Below, one piece after another: positions 43,644 through 46,217 of a DNA stretch of 46,217 nt (position 1 is its first letter; every line of letters starts with the position of its first letter). Location: assembly GCA_022340585.1 (NCBI GenBank), contig JAJDNS010000138.1, positions 1-46,217 of the forward strand. Reading direction: 5' to 3'. The notes under the pieces are model-generated. The model had not been told where the DNA came from. It saw only the letters and a list, made by a program, of their open reading frames with translations, and searched no databases. A program made the translations under genes and the position numbers. Source of the stretch: Acidobacteriota bacterium. Its GTDB lineage: Bacteria; Acidobacteriota; Vicinamibacteria; Fen-336.

Positions 43644-45983
43644 ATGACTGCGCAGCAACGACGCCAGACCAGGCGGACGCCCGGGCTCGTGCCGTGCCTC
43701 GCCCTCGCCGTGTGCCTTTCCGCCCCGCCCGCGACCCTCGCGGAGAGCGCTTCCACGGGAGGCCGGGCCACGCTCTGGGGCGCCATCCTCGCCCCCGACG
43801 GCTCGCGGTTGCCCGGCGCCCTCGTCACCCTGGTCCACGACGACGGAGCCGAGGTGCGGGTGGTCGCCGGGGCTCTCGGCATCTATCGCGCCCCGGGGAT
43901 TCGGGCCGGCACGTGGGAGATGACGGTGGAGAGCCCGGGCTTCGAGCGGGCCCAGGTAGAGGCCTTCGTCCTCGCCGCCGGTGCCGAGGTCCAGCGCGAC
44001 GTCCGACTGGCTCTCGCCGGCGTGAGAGTGGAGCTCACGGTGGTGTCGGGCTTGCCGGAGGACAGCCTCGAGGCTCCCGCCCTGCGTGAGAGCGGCGCCC
44101 GCGACATGGGGGCTGCCCTCCAGGCCGTTCCCGGCATCTGGCCTCTCCGCAAGGGGGGGATCGCCAACGACGTGGTGCTACGCGGTCTGCAGAGTCGGGA
44201 TCTCAACGTCCTGGTGGACGGCGACCGCGTCAACGGGGCCTGCCCGAACCACATGGACCCGCCGCCCTTCCACGTGGACTTTGCGGAGGTGGAGCGGGTG
44301 CAGGTGGGGAAGGGGCCGTTCGACGTGCGGAGCCAGGGCAGCCTCGGGGGCATCGTGAACCTCATCACCCGCGACGCACCCCCGGGCTGGCACGTGTCGC
44401 CGGCCCTGTCGCTGGGCTCCTTTGGATACGTCAACCCCTCGGCCACCGCCTCGTGGGGTGGCGAGAAGGCCTCGGCCCTGGCCGGCTTCTCCTGGCGGGG
44501 CGCCCACGCGGACCGCGACGGCGACGGGCTGCGGTTCACGGAGAGGGCCAACTACCGTCCGGAGGTGCAGGACAACCGTGCCTTCAGCGTCGGAACGGGC
44601 TGGGCCCGCCTCCGCTACACCCCGTCTTTCGACACGACCCTGGAGGCTGCCTACACCCGGCAGGAAGCGAAGAACGTCTTCTACCCCTACCTGATGATGG
44701 ACGCGCCCTGGGACGACACCGACCGCCTGAGCGTCAGCTTCGAGAGCCGGAGGCCCCGCAAGCGGACCATCACCCTGATCACCGCCCAGGCCTATGTCAC
44801 CCGCGTGGACCACTGGATGGACGACGCGGCCCGCACCACCTCCCTCGGCGCCCCACGGGGCTGGGGCATGGGCACCCACGCCCGGGCCCGCACGTGGGGA
44901 GGCAAGGCCGGGGGCCGGATCGGGCGGACGACCGCCGGCGTCGAATACTACCGCCGCTACTGGGACGCGGAGACGAGCCTCCGGGGCCGGGGCTACGTGC
45001 CCCAGCCGTCCATCCCTGGCGTGAACGTGGACGTCCTGGGGGCCTATGCCGAGTACTCGCGCATCATCGGCGACCGGGTCCTGATCGAGGCGGGAGCGCG
45101 CTACGACGTCGCCTGGAGCGCGGCCGACGAGGAGAAGGCCGACACCGATCTGGCCTGGGCGTACCTCGAGGATCGGTCGCTCTCGTCCCGGGACTCGCTG
45201 CCCTCGGGCAAGCTGCGCGTGGCGTGGCGCCCCCGCGACCGTTTCGAGCTCTCGGTGTCCGTCGGCCACACCACCCGGGTGCCGGAACCGAGCGAGCGCT
45301 ACTTCTCCCTGCGCAGGATGGGCAGCGACTGGGTGGGGGACCCCGGCCTGCAGCCGAGCCGGAACACCGGAGGCGAGGCGGCGGTCGCCTGGCGTGGCTC
45401 GCGGGCCACTCTCCGGGGCTCGGTCTTCGCCAGCCGCATCGACGACTTCATCACCGTGCGCGAGGCCGACCGCCTTCACGACCTGTCGACCGTCACCAAC
45501 TCCCGCGCCCGGACGTGGGCGAACGCCGACGCGACCCTGGTGGGCGGCGAGGCCTCCTTCTCGTTCTCGGCGGCACGGCACGTCTTCCTCTCCGGCGACC
45601 TCTCCTGGGTCCGGGGAACGCAGCGACCCCGGCCCGAGGAGAGCCTCTTATCCTCCGACCTTTCCGAGATGCCGCCGCTGCGGGCGACGCTCGGCATCCG
45701 CTACGACGACAGCCGCTCGTTCGGAGTCCTCGATCTCGTCGCCTCGGGGCGACAGGATCGAGTCGACGCCGACCTGAGCGAGGAGCCCACCCCCGGCTAC
45801 GCGATCCTGAACGCCGCCGCCGGGTATCGGCGGGGCCACGTCGCGGTGACCGTGGGCGCGACCAACGTCTTCGACAGGTTCTACTCTCCGCACCTGTCCT
45901 ACCAGCGTGACCCCTTCCGCACCGGGATGCGGGTCTACGATCCGGGGAGGAACCTCTACGTCAACCTGAGCTTCCGCTTCTGA
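43644..45983 (+). CDS. TonB-dependent copper receptor (OprC/NosA-like)
   Basis: A signal peptide (about residues 1-34) is followed by a carboxypeptidase-like regulatory domain (ATLWGAILAPDGSRLPGALV), a plug domain and a beta-barrel ending in LYVNLSFRF with a terminal Phe. The plug contains GACPNHMDPP, giving C200 and M204 in a CxxxM motif, and the barrel has DHWMDD with H390 and M392 (HxM). CxxxM plus HxM is the copper-binding set of OprC. The receptor probably imports copper across the outer membrane, powered by TonB. I prefer ATG 43644 over a TTG two codons earlier. It follows the peroxiredoxin by 57 bp. Confidence 0.9.
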   Translation: MTAQQRRQTRRTPGLVPCLALAVCLSAPPATLAESASTGGRATLWGAILAPDGSRLPGALVTLVHDDGAEVRVVAGALGIYRAPGIRAGTWEMTVESPGFERAQVEAFVLAAGAEVQRDVRLALAGVRVELTVVSGLPEDSLEAPALRESGARDMGAALQAVPGIWPLRKGGIANDVVLRGLQSRDLNVLVDGDRVNGACPNHMDPPPFHVDFAEVERVQVGKGPFDVRSQGSLGGIVNLITRDAPPGWHVSPALSLGSFGYVNPSATASWGGEKASALAGFSWRGAHADRDGDGLRFTERANYRPEVQDNRAFSVGTGWARLRYTPSFDTTLEAAYTRQEAKNVFYPYLMMDAPWDDTDRLSVSFESRRPRKRTITLITAQAYVTRVDHWMDDAARTTSLGAPRGWGMGTHARARTWGGKAGGRIGRTTAGVEYYRRYWDAETSLRGRGYVPQPSIPGVNVDVLGAYAEYSRIIGDRVLIEAGARYDVAWSAADEEKADTDLAWAYLEDRSLSSRDSLPSGKLRVAWRPRDRFELSVSVGHTTRVPEPSERYFSLRRMGSDWVGDPGLQPSRNTGGEAAVAWRGSRATLRGSVFASRIDDFITVREADRLHDLSTVTNSRARTWANADATLVGGEASFSFSAARHVFLSGDLSWVRGTQRPRPEESLLSSDLSEMPPLRATLGIRYDDSRSFGVLDLVASGRQDRVDADLSEEPTPGYAILNAAAGYRRGHVAVTVGATNVFDRFYSPHLSYQRDPFRTGMRVYDPGRNLYVNLSFRF

Positions 45984-46165
45984 CCCGGCGCGGGCCCAGG
46001 GCTCCAGAGCGGCCCCGAGAGCCCAGACAAGCCCTGGCGAGTTGAGGTAGGCTTGCTTCGAGAGCATTCCAAACTCAGCCACTCTGGCCGAGGGCGGTCG
46101 GTCGCCGCCTTCGAAGCGGATCCGGAACCGCGTGTGCCGGGCCAGATTCCAGCGCGGGGGATGAC
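45984..46165. other. Intergenic region after the copper receptor
   Basis: This is 182 bp between the receptor stop and the partial gene. TTGAGG near 46034 is the only promoter-like hexamer, with no good -10 at the right spacing. No clear terminator, repeat or RNA was seen. Confidence 0.4.
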
Positions 46166-46217
46166 ATGTGTGATGAGCTGACGAACAAGGACGCCGAGGA
46201 GTACCTGCGCGAGCACG
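46166..46217 (+). CDS. Start of a gene cut by the window end (dienelactone-hydrolase-like N-terminus)
   Basis: Only the first 17 codons are present: MCDELTNKDAEEYLREH. This resembles the N-terminus of Tat-exported dienelactone hydrolase family proteins, which open MCDE...N..(Y/F)L and continue into a twin-arginine motif. The rest lies outside the window, so the assignment is tentative. A weak GGGGG lies upstream. Confidence 0.4.
   Translation, partial: MCDELTNKDAEEYLREH

Overview
The window is very GC-rich, gene-dense bacterial chromosome. Several traits suggest a Gram-negative anaerobe or facultative anaerobe from a deep lineage, possibly an Acidobacteriota-like group: a Ser/Thr kinase fused to a TolB/WD40-like propeller, a TonB receptor with an N-terminal carboxypeptidase-like domain, a multihaem-cytochrome redox complex, Orp-type MinD/NifX genes and selenocysteine use. 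That placement is an inference. No rRNA, convincing tRNA, IS element, prophage or CRISPR array was seen.

Layout. 1-9.1 kb: a 5'-truncated Ser/Thr kinase, then a minus-strand pair (TSUP permease and a three-part PPDK/PEP-utilising fusion), then a PPP-type phosphatase fused to a kinase-like C-terminus. 9.2-14.2 kb: RNase R, a small internally duplicated protein, the selenocysteine elongation factor SelB (apparently with a CTG start) and a PilZ protein. 14.3-18.8 kb: an NtrC-type regulator, an atypical receiver protein, a divergent membrane histidine kinase and an MFS transporter. 18.9-21.6 kb: a hemerythrin-like protein, a sugar nucleotidyltransferase and a putative manganese exporter. 21.9-27.1 kb: a metal-uptake cluster (small Cys/His protein, outer-membrane porin, ZnuA-like binding protein, two ZnuB-like permeases) with no ATPase subunit. 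27.1-30.4 kb: an MBL-fold hydrolase, a CGGC-domain protein and a large tandemly duplicated kinase-like protein.

30.4-36.0 kb (minus): an Hmc/Dsr/Tmc-like membrane redox complex: HdrD-like CCG/Fe-S subunit, NarI-like b-type cytochrome, 4Fe-4S subunit, and an NrfD-like subunit fused to a six-haem cytochrome c. An RsbRD_N-like protein follows. Divergently, 36.4-39.5 kb holds a NifX-DUF1847 fusion, a UspA-like protein and a sigma-54 enhancer-binding protein (EBP). The 425-bp gap between the two operons carries two divergent -24/-12 promoters flanking a cluster of GTTGC/GCAAC inverted repeats, so the EBP probably controls both operons. 39.5-42.9 kb is an Orp-like operon (DUF134 regulator, two NifX-family proteins, two MinD ATPases with ferredoxin inserts, a Gly/Arg-rich DUF5320-like protein) behind a near-consensus sigma-70 promoter whose spacer is a palindromic operator.

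42.9-46.2 kb: a selenoprotein peroxiredoxin with an in-frame TGA at the peroxidatic position and a SECIS-like hairpin just after it, a TonB-dependent copper receptor with OprC-type CxxxM and HxM motifs, and the first codons of a probable dienelactone-hydrolase-like gene.

The selenoprotein and selB support each other. The sigma-54 EBP, the redox complex and the Orp/NifX genes look like one regulated redox/Fe-S module.
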